A DNA stretch of 64,000 bases from Acholoe squamosa. Taxonomy: Eukaryota; Annelida; Polychaeta; Phyllodocida; Polynoidae. The stretch spans positions 73,232,002-73,296,001 of the forward strand of contig OX439039.1 in the NCBI GenBank assembly GCA_949317995.1. Reading direction: 5' to 3'. The notes under the pieces are model-generated. The model saw only the letters and a program-made list of their open reading frames with translations, was not told the DNA's origin and searched no databases. A program made the translations under genes and the position numbers. Shown here one piece after another: positions 1 through 10,428 of the stretch (positions are counted from its first letter, which is position 1; every line of letters begins with the position of its first letter).

Positions 1-1382
1 ATCTGGTAGTGGATGTCATCTGGTCCAGGACAAGAATCTTTAGCCTGGCCAAGGGCATATTTCAACTCCTCCATGGTGAAAGGCTTGTTGTAGCTTTCCT
101 TGTTGTTGGAGGTAAAGTTGAGTTTCTTCCTTTCTCTTCTGGTTTTGTGCTCAAGGAACTTCTCTGAGCAATTGTTGCTCGAAGACACCTGACTGAAATG
201 TTCTGCCAGGGTGTCTGAGATCTCTTTGCTAGACTCAGCTTTCTGTGCTCCTTTTTGCAGGTGGTGCACAGTTGGAGGAGGGTTTCCATTGAGCTTTCTT
301 ACTTCTTGGAACACCTTACGCAGGGGAGTGGATTTCGATAGTGAACCCACATACCTACGGAAGGATTGCCGTTTCTCTTTCTTGAATGTTTGTTTGGTGT
401 TGGCCCTTGCATTCAAGTACTTGTACAAGTTTTCAGTTGTGATGGTCTTGCTGAACTTGCGATATGTCTTTCTTCGTTCTCTCCTTGCCTCATAGCATTG
501 CTCATTGAACCAAGGGCATTTTTGTCTCTTTTTTGTGATGGAAGACTTACCAATGCACATGACACTCACTTCCCTGAGGGTGTTTGCGAAGTACTCGGCA
601 GGATGATCCTCCTTTTCCTTGATGAGTGGCCATGATCGAAAAGATTGCTTGCATTTCTCTTGGTAGTCCTCCCAGTCCGCTCTCGAGATGTTCCATCTCG
701 GAGGGAGGTCAATGTCAGAGTTCTTCTTCATAGTCTGCATGATGATGGGAAAGTGATCACTCCCACAGAGGTCATGATGCACCCTCCAGTCAAAGTCAGC
801 AAAGATAGAAGCGTCACTCATAGTTAGATCGATGGAGGAGAAGGTTCCTGAAGCTGGATGGTGGTAGGTTGCTTCCTTCTTGTTGAAGAGGCACAAGGAC
901 TTTCTGTCAATGATTCTCTCCACCATTCTCCCCTTTCCGTCTGTCCTGCTGTCTCCCCACACTGCACTGTGGGCATTAAAATCACCCATCAGGATGAATG
1001 GGGGTGGCAGCTGATCGACGATTGCTGTCAGATCAGTTTTTGACACTCTCTCATCTGGGGGTAGGTACAGAGAGCAAAGTGTCATAGGTGAATTTATCGT
1101 GATACGAGCTGCTACAGCTTGCAGATTTGTAGTCAGTGGTACTTCTTCTTGTGGGTGTTCAGGGGCTAGAAAGAGTGCTACACCTCCCTTAGGGTTTTCA
1201 CCACCCGGGATATTGATGTACCCTTTATAGCCCTTTAGTGTGATTTTTCCTGGTTTCAAGGATTTGATTTCTTGCAGGGCAAGTGCCATTGGGTTAAAGT
1301 CTTTGCATAACAGTTGCAAAGACTCCAGATTGGCACTAAAGCCTCTGCAGTTCCATTGGATGATGTTATATTTTGGATCCAT
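1..1382 (-). CDS. LINE ORF2, N-terminal part: APE-type endonuclease and start of reverse transcriptase
   Basis: Open reading frame of 460 codons from the ATG at 1382 to the window edge, read by hand without a stop. It opens with MDPKYNIIQWNCRGF, the usual start of an exonuclease-endonuclease-phosphatase domain. GDFNAHSAVWGD (about residues 139-150, near 970) and GSDHFPI (about 217-223, near 745) are the catalytic Asp/Asn and SDH motifs of APE nucleases, which nick target DNA to prime reverse transcription. The last visible residues, CPGPDDIHYQ, match the GPDxI entry to the RT fingers. The start codon lies inside the end of ORF1, overlapping it by 17 nt in another frame, so reinitiation or coupled translation is likely. 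The catalytic RT residues are off-window. Confidence 0.9.
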   Translation of the reverse strand, partial: MDPKYNIIQWNCRGFSANLESLQLLCKDFNPMALALQEIKSLKPGKITLKGYKGYINIPGGENPKGGVALFLAPEHPQEEVPLTTNLQAVAARITINSPMTLCSLYLPPDERVSKTDLTAIVDQLPPPFILMGDFNAHSAVWGDSRTDGKGRMVERIIDRKSLCLFNKKEATYHHPASGTFSSIDLTMSDASIFADFDWRVHHDLCGSDHFPIIMQTMKKNSDIDLPPRWNISRADWEDYQEKCKQSFRSWPLIKEKEDHPAEYFANTLREVSVMCIGKSSITKKRQKCPWFNEQCYEARRERRKTYRKFSKTITTENLYKYLNARANTKQTFKKEKRQSFRRYVGSLSKSTPLRKVFQEVRKLNGNPPPTVHHLQKGAQKAESSKEISDTLAEHFSQVSSSNNCSEKFLEHKTRRERKKLNFTSNNKESYNKPFTMEELKYALGQAKDSCPGPDDIHYQ

Positions 1383-2883
1383 TTTCATTATTTAGTTGTT
1401 CATACCTGTTTGATGTATGAACTGCTTTTTGTTTTGTCAAAGTTACCATCTGACTTTTCCTGCTGTTACCCGACCTTGTGTGTGCAGGGCTGGGTTCTGG
1501 GCTTTTCTGGTTATTGCGTGTGTTGCTTTTGCTTCGCTTGCTGAAGTCTCTGTCCAACCTGACATGTTTTGAGGAGACTTCTGCAAACGAGGAAGATGGT
1601 GACGGTGGCCTTGCAAGAGGGGTGGATTGTGTTTCCTGCCCCGGGGTCTCCCTTGAAAGGGACCTCCCAGGGGAAGGTGGGGGCGATCCGTCTGAGCCCA
1701 AATCTGGGTAGTCCTCCTTGCTTTCCTTTTCCTTCCTCTTATCTTCCTCATGTTTCTTTTTCTTTCTTTCCTCCCTCCGGTGGTTGCTCTTTGCAGCCTG
1801 GATGGAGGATTTGCCTTTAGGGGCTCGTTTGCTCTGCTTTCCTTTCCCATCTCCCTTTGATAGTACAGGGATACGGGAAGGAGAGCTATTTGGCATGACT
1901 TTGGCAGGGATGCGGGGAGTGATGTATCCCACTATTTCCGTTTTGTCACCCGTTTGACAGGCAATTGTCTTCTTCTCGGTAACCACATCAACAAAGGTCT
2001 TTTTCGCTAATGTGGCTCTTACCATCTTCCGAGCAACGGTGATGGAGACTTTCAATTTTGCCCTAATTTTCTGTACTTCTTGTTCTTCAGAGTACTTTGG
2101 GCATTTGCGCGAAAAGGCGGGGTGTTCCCCCTTGCAATTCACACATCGGGCTTTTTCTGGACATTGATGGTCTTCTGTTTTGTCCTTGCTACATCTGCCG
2201 CAGACAGTCTTGCTCCTGCAAGCTTTACCTGCATGCCCAAATTTGTGGCAGTTGTAGCATCTGAGGGGAGGTGGATTGTAAGTCTCAACCCTCACGATAT
2301 GGTACCCACACTTTAAGGTTTCAGGTGGGGTAGGTCTGTCGAATGACAGAATGAATGTGGAGGTTTCCAAGAGTTCTCCTTGTTTGTTTTTATACTTCAT
2401 TTGGAAGACGTCTGTGACGCCTTCCGCCTGAAGCTCTTCCTTCATTTCCTCCACTGAAGTGTATCTAAGGCCACTCCAGTGGATGACTCCCTTTGAGAAG
2501 TTGAGAGTCCTATGAGGGGAGACCTGAACCTCAGTGTTTCCCAAGGTGGTCAGTTTTAGCAAGTGAGTTGCTTGCTTTTTAAATGTTACCTCTATTAAAA
2601 GGGTTCCATTTTTACACATTTTGATCTTTGTTTGTCCAGCTAAACTGGTCACGGTTTTGTCTATAACGAAGGGGGAAATCTTCGCCAATGTTGTGTCTTT
2701 GTTTTTGGCTTCGACTACCAAGAATCTAGGCCAGTTGTTTTCATTGTAGTGCTTTGCAATGGTTTCTGTGGTTGTTCCAGTAGCTAACTTTTCGATTCCA
2801 GACTGGTTCCCTTCTGGAAATCGCGGTCCTTGTTCGGGGAGACGACCGATCCCGGATTCAATACTGTTAGGTGTACTTGTCAT
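1366..2883 (-). CDS. LINE ORF1: nucleic-acid-binding protein with three CCHC zinc knuckles
   Basis: A 505-residue ORF1. I start it at the first ATG (2883); the frame stays open upstream to a stop near 3080 but holds no earlier ATG, so non-AUG initiation further up is possible. Residues about 50-200 have the alternating pattern of an RRM-like fold. Three knuckles follow in tandem: CYNCHKFGHAGKAC, then CGRCSKDKTEDHQC, then CVNCKGEHPAFSRKC. The C-terminal third is a low-complexity Lys/Arg/Ser/Pro tail. Such proteins coat LINE RNA and take it to the nucleus as an RNP. The stop sits within the first codons of ORF2. Intact and unlike the degraded LINE pieces elsewhere in the window. Confidence 0.88.
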   Translation of the reverse strand: MTSTPNSIESGIGRLPEQGPRFPEGNQSGIEKLATGTTTETIAKHYNENNWPRFLVVEAKNKDTTLAKISPFVIDKTVTSLAGQTKIKMCKNGTLLIEVTFKKQATHLLKLTTLGNTEVQVSPHRTLNFSKGVIHWSGLRYTSVEEMKEELQAEGVTDVFQMKYKNKQGELLETSTFILSFDRPTPPETLKCGYHIVRVETYNPPPLRCYNCHKFGHAGKACRSKTVCGRCSKDKTEDHQCPEKARCVNCKGEHPAFSRKCPKYSEEQEVQKIRAKLKVSITVARKMVRATLAKKTFVDVVTEKKTIACQTGDKTEIVGYITPRIPAKVMPNSSPSRIPVLSKGDGKGKQSKRAPKGKSSIQAAKSNHRREERKKKKHEEDKRKEKESKEDYPDLGSDGSPPPSPGRSLSRETPGQETQSTPLARPPSPSSSFAEVSSKHVRLDRDFSKRSKSNTRNNQKSPEPSPAHTRSGNSRKSQMVTLTKQKAVHTSNRYEQLNNENGSKI

Positions 2884-3680
2884 ATTTGTTGAGGGCAGGA
2901 TTTCTTCTACCTCCAAAGCCCAATTTGGAGGTAAGCTTGTGTTTCCGTTTGCGTTGTCCTGGTCGTTCCTGGTCTGTTGTCCATTATATCCGTCCGTTTT
3001 CGCTTTCTTGTTTCTTCCGCTGGCGTGTACCCCATCAACCGCGGAATGCTGACGGGTTTGGTGAGGAGTACGCGATGTTTAGGGCTTCTTTTATCGCCCC
3101 TTCCCCAGTCCAGGGGTGAGCAGCGCTAGTCCTAGAGAAGACCTGCTCAGTTACTCAGGGGGTTCACACTGTTAGGGCTTCACAGCATGCCGGTACTCCG
3201 GAAGCGCCGAGGTCCACTGGTACCCCTCCTTTTCAGTGGACAACGACGTACAATCCCCCAAGCCTGCGTGTGCAGCTAAACACTAACATCTGACGGCACA
3301 ACCTTACCCGATGCCACCGTGTTTATACCATCGCCACGACTTTCATCTGCGGTCGTTGGGGTGTCATTGAGTGACCTTCATCCGACCTTTACCAAAATGG
3401 ATAACAGCTAGGCCCCTGTTATCCTATGGTTCTGGGTGCAGATAGCCCAGTTCGCCCGTTGACCGTTGGGGTGTCAGAGAGTGACCCTCATCCGCTCATG
3501 ACCGTTGGGAATGCAGCATCATCCATTTCAGAATTATGCGAGAGCATTCCTCATCCGCTCATGGACACAGGCAGTCCATTGCCATTTGGTCCGCGACTGC
3601 TTGCGCAGCTGGTCTACATATCTGAAGACCGTTCCACTATCCGCCACCTGTGGACGCGCTCGATGCGGGTGGCATACCCG
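2884..3680 (-). other. LINE 5' untranslated region with short direct repeats
   Basis: GC-rich leader upstream of ORF1. It contains an imperfect direct repeat, GTTGGGGTGTCA followed by GAGTGACC and TCATCCG, at 3355-3384 and 3465-3494. The GTTGGG and TCATCCGCTCATG parts recur again at 3501-3510 and 3552-3564. Repeated 5' UTR units often carry the internal promoter of a LINE; assigning that role here is inference. The 5' terminus is approximate. Confidence 0.5.
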
Positions 3681-4956
3681 ACACATTTACTTGATATAAA
3701 AGCCTTATATTTTTTCCCAAACGGCCCTCCTTGCCACTTATATAAGGAAAATAAATGTGATTTTAAATTTCAGAAATCAGGAAATCCTGATAAAACCTGA
3801 AGACTTACATCCCTGGCCTAGTCAAAAGGGGTCATGCCGTAGAGATTTTAGACCAATAAGATAATTCTCTTCATTCCCTACAACTAGTACCCAACCTGTT
3901 ATCTCAAAAGTACCAACAATGGCTGCAGCCACTGGACAATACGGGAGTGGCATGTACCTAATTTATCCCCTCCATTTCATAGCACACCTGTTTATCCACA
4001 CCAAAAACAATGTTCTTTATACCAAACTTCCATATCTGAGCTGACCACCTTTGACCGGTTCCCATCTCGTCTTGCTATGGTCGAAAATATTCCCAACGAA
4101 CATTACGGGGGGCTGTTTTTGTGTGTTATGCTATAAAGAAACATAGAGGAAATGGAATTAGTTCCACGTGACCTCTACGTGTATCACCGGGGGTGGACAG
4201 GGCTAACTGGTGTGTATTTCATCTGTTGACATCGTCTTTACATGTAAATGTATACATGATTTCAGTGCAGACCTGTCTCTTCCACCCACACTATTCTCCA
4301 TTCCGTGCTTCTTCTTCACCTAGACGATTAATTATTTGATTCCTAGTGTGGTGACTGTGGTCCAAGCCTCAACAGCCTATTCTTTTTCAGCCCTATTAAA
4401 TGTAGGCTCATCCAACCACACCATACTATATTCCATCCCTAGTGTAGGCATATATCATCACATAATATTCTATTCAACGACTAGTATAGGCTTAGTCCAA
4501 CCATATATTACTATACTTTATTCCTTGCCTAGCAAAAAAATTATTCCATACCTCCTATACTGTATTCCAATTCTAGATTCGACCTAGCCAGGCAAATCAT
4601 GGTCGACCCTTTCCCCCTCTCCATTCCATACTGCCATGTTATACTCTATCCCAGAGCACTGTAGTTATGGGATGTTGAAAACCTCTGTAGATGATGATGG
4701 GAGATAAGGGTGGTACAGTCGGGTATAGGGTGGGTAGGAGCATGGTGGGGTTGGCTGGTTGGTAGGGGGGGGGGGGGGGGGGTGGCAGGGTGCGTGTACT
4801 GCTCCAACACGGCCCTGCTGCTCTTGGGGACACACTGCTACAGCTCAGAGCTGCTCTGCTGATAGCCTACATAGGATCTATCCTACTATACTGCCCATTC
4901 CACACTACCTGGCTCCTAACCCTCTATGTATGGTATTGGTATGATGCCTCATCCCA
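3681..4956. other. Intergenic; no gene seen
   Basis: AT-rich DNA with no convincing coding region. From about 4340 to 4580 there is a degenerate, roughly 60-bp pattern (CTAGTRTAGGC then TCCAACCATA then CTATACTNTATTCC) that looks like a decayed minisatellite. An uninterrupted G tract occurs near 4766-4782. Confidence 0.5.
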
Positions 4957-4959
4957 TTA

Positions 4960-5185
4960 GGGAGTGATCATTTTTTAACAACTGGAGGGGGGGGGGAGGG
5001 GGCTGGTGGGTTTGCACGCCCCCCCCCCCGTCTCGAGGGGGTAACAATTTCTCAACCCCCCCATAAGGGGAAAAAAGCGCGCGCAGCGTGCCCTTTTAAC
5101 CTTAAGTAATGCGTGGGGGTTTCGCCTGAAAACAGGTGAAAACTACCAGCCCCCCCCCCCCCCCCGTTAAAAAATAATCACTCCC
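4960..5185. mobile_element. Harbinger-like MITE with G-rich termini, copy A
   Basis: Terminal inverted repeats GGGAGTGATCATTTTTTAAC and, on the right, the complement of GGGAGTGATTATTTTTTAAC, each followed inward by long G or C runs. The element is flanked by TTA on both sides (4957-4959 and 5186-5188), the 3-bp TWA duplication of the PIF/Harbinger superfamily. No coding capacity. Closely related to the copy at 55974-56317. Confidence 0.65.
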
Positions 5186-5278
5186 TTAAGGGCTGCTAAT
5201 ACATTGATCTATCATGCCCATTGGTTGTCATGATGCATGAATACAGCCCTGGCAAGTAATTCGCTAGGGCAGTTAGTG

Positions 5279-5611
5279 GTCAGTCGGGAGTAGTTTGGAG
5301 AAGATCGCAGATAACAGATAAGATAAGGGTCCAATTGAGGCCTCCTACTTCTGACCCCTGGTTTACAAATCTCTCTATTTTTCTTAAAGCAGTTATTTCT
5401 TTTACTAAATGGCTGTATTTTTTCTACAGATCCCATGGTTTGAAAATTCCTGATTTATTTCCGATTTTTCTGTTCATTTTTCTTCTAATCTTACATTGAT
5501 TTTGTGATTTTGAGAAATTTCCCTCTCTTTTTTTATGGCCCAGATGTTTAGAGCCCCACTGTCCCTGCCCACATCACCCTCCCGTCTGGGGAGGTTTCAG
5601 AAACGACTGAC
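5279..5611. repeat. Interspersed repeat with GTCAGTCG termini, copy 1
   Basis: About 330 bp, alignable over its whole length with 37234-37546. Shared landmarks are GGGAGTAGTTT near the left end, CCTGGTTTACAAATCTCT in the middle, and GTTTAGAGCCCCACTG then GAGGTTTCAGAAACGACTGAC at the right end. The outermost eight bases are inverted (GTCAGTCG and CGACTGAC), which points to a short non-autonomous DNA transposon. The target duplication is unclear. Confidence 0.55.
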
Positions 5612-7844
5612 GACTGACTGAGGGCTAAATTCATGGCGGCCTTACAGGGTTGATACAATTCCAAAGGGTTGGCATGATGTGCTGGCAAGCATTCTCGCCA
5701 GCACTTCATTGGTGCATCGTGGCAACCGATGGGCCTGATGCACTCCTGCATCAGTGGCATTTAAAGGTTTAGGGCTCCGTGCTTTTTTGACAAGCATTCA
5801 AGCGCTGGTGCATTATGCGGCCAGCATTGGTTACTAACTCAATGGCACTCCTTCATTGTCCAATACAAGACACACATACTTATACCATACTACCCGAGGG
5901 GTAGGTAATAGGGTACATTTGATCCATAAGGTCGTCATGAATGCAGCCCTGCCAAGCTTTTCTCCACCAGTACTCATCAAGGTTGCATGTATCAAAACCA
6001 AAAAGGGCTTCAGACCTTTCTGTCCCTCTTACACAGCACAGAATACTTACCGATATCGTTAGAGGTCGTGACCTCCAGGCTCCTCACGTGACCTCTGAGA
6101 TCATCATCTGACCCTGGGCTGGTCATGTGACTAGTATCAGGCGGTCAATAGTGGTAGAGATCATGGTTGGGGGTGTTTTAGGACTTGGGGCTTGAAGCTC
6201 GCCGTGTGCAGGGGCTCCCAATGTGTCATTAGAACACGATGGATGTAAATCTGGGCTGCAGTTGAGGGCATCTATATGCTGTAGAAACCTGGGTCATAAA
6301 AGCATCGTATTCTAAGTAGGTTAGACCACCTTGGTCCCAGGTCAATAAACCCAGGGGCAGGGTTTGATTGAAGAATTGCTCCCCATCCTCAGCCCAGCAC
6401 GGACACCAATCTGGCCCCAGCTCGACCACTAGCGTGAGCCGTCTTTGGCGACCAGTGGTTATGGGTAAAAGTAGTTCTGGCCGCTGGTTGCTGTAGTGGT
6501 AAAATATAGGCAGGTACCATGCGTAGTAATATTCCCCAGAATATGGGGACCCACAATCCCCAAACACAAGAGAGGGAGTTCCCTGAATCCTGACCGGACG
6601 AGACTGCACAGACACTCTTCTTCTGAGGGCAGTGCTTGGTGATGTGTGGCAACAGTTATTACCTTTAGCCCTTTTAGGACAGTGCTTAAACCTTTAACTC
6701 GCCAATGGTCGCAAAGCACACAAAAGCGTTATGCTCTCTGGCCGCCATGTTGCATCAATACAGCTTTGGTGAGTAACTCGCCAGGTGCAGCATTGGTGAG
6801 TAACTCGTCAGGGCTGTACCATGCTGCCCCTATGGGATTAATTCACTCCTGAATGGTCAGCATGATGCATTAATTTAATGCTAAAGTGAGGAATCGCCAT
6901 TAACTTTTACCAACATGAACGTATGGTATCACTTTGCCCTTAAAGTGTTAATGGTAGAGGGTAACACTAGTAAGGCACTACCACTTCATTGGTACATCAT
7001 GCCTGTTCTGTCTGAGTGTATCATCATCCTACGGGGTTTGTCTGCGTCATGTATGAATGGAGCCCTATGGCATCATGTAGGATCAAAGTACGACGCGGTC
7101 CTGATAGGCGTAAATTCTTACCGTAATTCAAATGGTTGACATGATGCATTTTAGGTGAGTTAATCCCGAGAAATGGTTGTTTAGTGCCATTTTCACAACT
7201 AAGGTCATAATGATTGCGGGAAAACTACATTATAGATCAGATTGACGGATGAATACATGTGTCTGTTTTGCATATCGGCACTAGCCACAAGGGGGTGGGG
7301 TAGAAAAGAGAAGAGACCCTTTAAGATGTTCTCGGGAGGCCCTGAGCTGTGGTTCAAAGCTCATACCTGAACACTAAATTTATGTAGCGATGTAAAGTTC
7401 CATCATACATACATGTACACACACTCGCTTGTGGGGGGAGGGGTGAGCTCTGTGTAAGAAAAGGGAGGGAGTGAGGGGAAGATTTATTGGACCCAAACAT
7501 AGCAACACCTGAATCACAATTGAAAAACCTCTATGCGGACAGAAAAAGTCGGCAAAATGGGCCCCGATGAAAAAGGGGCCGATAAAAGAGCAGCCACTGT
7601 GCTATTTTAATAGCACTGGGGCGGCTTTTATTGTGATTTGTTTGGTTGTGAATCTACTGCTATTCAAGATGGTCTGGTCTGATGTTTCTTTAATTCTTTT
7701 ATGGCTCTTTGCATTCCCCCAATCCCCAGATATAGGGTGATTCAGCTATAATCGTCACAAATGGTGCTTGTCCTTATGTCGATCATAGAAGCACCCCCCC
7801 CCACCCCCACCCCACATACAGTAAATAATACATGTGTAATAGAC
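5612..7844. other. Repeat-derived intergenic stretch; no gene seen
   Basis: Contains several decayed pieces of the TTAA/CCCTTT repeat family, marked by GTGCATCATG and by the palindromic GAGTAACTCGCCA motif (for example 6762-6778 and 6791-6807). It also holds the 6407-6605 repeat. None of the open frames has codon structure or a recognisable domain. Confidence 0.5.
6407..6605. repeat. 200-bp interspersed repeat, copy 1
   Basis: Matches 34726-34924 across roughly 200 bp at about 80% by eye. Both begin CCAATCTGGCCCCAGCTCGA and both contain CGCTGGTTGCTGTAGTG and GGCAGGTACC. At the second site this sequence forms the centre of an inverted-repeat element; here it stands alone. The open frames across it are by-products of the repeat. 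Confidence 0.55.
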
Positions 7845-8133
7845 CAGGGTTCCCACAAAAACCCCAGACTCAAATTGCATGATATTTCCATGACAAAAAT
7901 CAAAATTTTCCATGACATTTTTAACTATATTTGGATATAATTGGGGTTGATCTCCTGGCAAAATTCTTGCAATCGAGGTGGAAAAAAATTGATGTTGCAA
8001 CAAAGATTCTGTTTTTCCCATTTTTCATGACTCAAGGAGAATTTTTCAGAAATTCCATGACATTCCATGACTTTCCCTAACAACTTTTAATTCCATGACA
8101 TTCCATGGCTTTCCATGACACATGGGACCCCTG
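7845..8133. mobile_element. hAT-like non-autonomous element, CAGGGTTCCCA ends
   Basis: Ends CAGGGTTCCCA and TGGGACCCCTG are inverted relative to each other and have the CAG/CTG termini of hAT-type elements. The inside is AT-rich with repeated TCCATGACATT units at the right end. A clear target duplication was not found, so the boundaries rest on the termini. Confidence 0.5.
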
Positions 8134-9540
8134 AGGAACTTAACAAAAGGGGAGGGAGTGTGCGCCTTATAGGTGCGTAAAATTGCATTCGCCAAGTAAT
8201 AAACTTGTCAGAATCAACCCCTAGATACGCCCTGTATGTCTAGTATCAACACAGGGTGCGTCCTATAAGCTGGATGAGTCTTATACGCAGAGTAGTATGG
8301 TTTTATTCACCATGATCGTCAATGGTCAGTGACTATAGCCCTAACCTTTAGCTTTACCCAGGAGCTTTACACGTTGCCCCCCCCCCCCCCCCCCACCAGC
8401 TTCACCCACCCTCCCGTACAACACCCTAGACGGGGCCTCCATCTAGCCTGGCCCTGACCTGAGGCGGGTGTCAGGGGCGACCGACAGAATAGCATTACGG
8501 GTATCTTATAGCGCCTACTGCTGGGAGCTGGGGCCCAACACGATCTTACCACCCCCTCCCCCCAACTCATATACCGTTACACACAAACCCCATCCCTAGC
8601 CTTCAACATGTACGCAATGGCAGCGAGTATCTATCACTTAGGTTGGCCACAGTCTCAAGTTTAGCTGACTTTACCCCTGCACTGCCTCTGCACACCAAGA
8701 TGACTGCACAGAGTCATTGTGTGGGGTTTTGTTGTTTTTAATCCCTCAAAGACTTGTGCAAGTCTAAGCATGACTGAAACATAATATTTTAGTCTTTCGG
8801 CACTTGATGAAGTTGATCTATACAACATTAAAATGTTGACACATATTGAAGCAGCGAAGGATGAGCCTGGTGAAGTATCAAAAGCATTAAAGGGAACATT
8901 CCACAATGATGTCACTCATATGGGACTCAGTATGGAGGCTCCACATTGAGGCCTAGTGGAGCCTCCATCTTGAATTTCGCTGGTTGAGCTAAAACCCACT
9001 GATAAGCCATATAGCTCACATAGCCATTATCAGCTGGGGGCCGCCATTAGACCCCGACGCCACTATGACTAACACCTTCAGCCCCCGACTCCGCAGTATA
9101 TGCCAGGGATTCCTCCCATTGGTCAATAATACAATAGCCATGTGCCGTATAGCATGATGGGTACCTTGTCCCTGGTTAACACCCACTTCCAGGGACATGC
9201 TGGTCCCATCTTATCAGTTCTCATCAATGTGTGTGATGGGAACCAGCTCCAGACCAGCTAGTGGCCAATAGGGACCCCTTTCACCTTTTAAGTCTCCCTC
9301 CCATTCCTTTTGATTGCCCTCCCCCTTCTGGATTCTGGTGGTCTCACTTGTGAACGTTCTCTCGTCAGGCTCAATAACTCAATACCCAGTTTCATCTGAT
9401 GTATGGCAACGTTTGGTTTGGTTGATTTAACTTCTGCTAATAGTAGTTAAAATTTAGCAGAGAGACTATGTTCTGTTTCTTTTCTGTTTTCCCCATTTAC
9501 TTATAGGGCATTGCATGATAGAATTAGGCATCCTTGTTAT
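8134..9540. other. Intergenic; decayed TA-flanked element piece, otherwise nothing recognised
   Basis: 8163-8292 contains GCGCCTTATAGG, GTGCGTCCTATAAG and GTCTTATACGCAGAG, internal and terminal signatures of the CGTATAAG family seen intact at 48492-48727, but the outer ends are lost. The rest is unique-looking DNA with a C tract near 8377-8394. No coding region. Confidence 0.45.
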
Positions 9541-9866
9541 TTATATTTTGTCAAAGAGCTTAGCTTCCTGCAGAAAATCAAAAATCTCCTTGTTTCCAGT
9601 GCTGTGGAAAACACTGTTCATTGTCATTGGATTTTTCAGGAATTTCTTCCTGCTTATCTTGGTTGCCTGACAATGTAGCATGAGATGTTCCACACTCAGC
9701 TGAGTGTTGCATGCCTGACATACAGGTGCCACTTCACCATTCAGAAGGTGACTGTGTGTCAGTTTGGTGTGACCAGTCCTTAGACGGGTCAGTTTCACCT
9801 GTTCCGATCTTGTCAGGTTGTCCTCTATGAATCTTTTGCCGAGCGACCATTGGTTGGATGGTTCGC
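9541..9866 (-). mobile_element. C-terminal tail of an I-group LINE ORF2 (after RNase H)
   Basis: An open frame ends at 9541. It reads WSLGKRFIEDN then KLTRLRTGHTKLTHSHLL then CQACNTQLSVEHLMLHC. The LTRLRTGHT...LTH segment followed by a C-x2-C...H-x4-C knuckle is characteristic of the extreme C terminus of ORF2 in I, Jockey and R1-type LINEs. The element is 5'-truncated: upstream (above 9866) the frame and similarity stop. Its 3' untranslated part presumably runs below 9541. Whether it belongs to the same family as the LINE at the left edge cannot be tested, because that copy's 3' end is missing. Confidence 0.75.
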
Positions 9867-9910
9867 AACGTTCAGCAACGGTGTCACCAACCTGGGGTAG
9901 GGGCCTTCAG

Positions 9911-10010
9911 CAGGGATGAAAGTCACACGGCATGAAAATCCCTGAAATGGGACAATATCGGCCCAAAAACCTGGGTTTTTACATGAATGTGTAGGGTCTG
10001 GGAACCTGCA
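9911..10010. mobile_element. CAGGGATG-family MITE, right end missing
   Basis: Begins CAGGGATGAAAGTCACA, as the complete copy at 25315-25454 does, and shares TCCCTGAAATGG and CGGCCCAAAAACCTGGGT with it. The right terminus (CATCCCTG) is absent, so this is a truncated copy. Confidence 0.6.
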
Positions 10011-10120
10011 CTCATTTGAGACCCCTCCGCTTAAACAAGCAAAAACAGTATAACCACAAGCTGCATGTAGGATCTGACACAAGCTACTGTAAGTCCTCAC
10101 GTATAAGGTAGGGCCTACTA

Positions 10121-10157
<37 letters not shown>

Positions 10158-10158
10158 C

Positions 10159-10224
<66 letters not shown>
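10121..10224. repeat. (TA)n then (TG)n microsatellite
   Basis: Uninterrupted TA repeats to about 10150, a short mixed section, then TG repeats to 10224. Confidence 0.95.
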
Positions 10225-10227
<3 letters not shown>

Positions 10228-10428
10228 GATGCCCTTAGGTACGCCTTATAGGATTTAGAGTAACTGAGGGTGTGTCAAAATTATGCCCCAGCTGAGCATT
10301 TCCTTCAACTCGGGCCATGATATTCCAAAGACTTGGATTACGGGATTTTGCAGCTGAGATTCTCGTGGGACATCCGCAAAAGAATTTTTTAAAAATCTCT
10401 CAGACTGCTCTGGACAACTCTTAATTAA

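Larger units (their letters stand above)
1..3680 (-). mobile_element. 5' portion of an I/Jockey-group LINE (non-LTR retrotransposon), cut by the window edge
   Basis: Reading leftwards, this is a 5' untranslated region, ORF1 with zinc knuckles, then ORF2 with an APE-type endonuclease running off position 1 just as the reverse transcriptase begins. Gag-like ORF1 with CCHC knuckles plus an APE endonuclease is the arrangement of the I, Nimb and Jockey clades. ORF1 and the visible ORF2 contain no stop or frameshift, so the copy is probably recent. The right (5') boundary is not sharp; I place it near 3680, where the GC-rich leader gives way to ordinary AT-rich DNA. The RT, any RNase H and the 3' tail are off-window, so the exact clade cannot be settled. 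Confidence 0.85.

Noticed and set aside
1443-1850. A 135-residue minus-strand frame overlapping LINE ORF1
   Set aside because: Shadow of ORF1 in another frame; Arg/Lys-rich because the ORF1 tail is Lys/Ser-rich.
6229-6719. Three overlapping minus-strand frames of 86-128 residues
   Set aside because: They cover the 200-bp repeat also present at 34726-34924, where the frames are not conserved.
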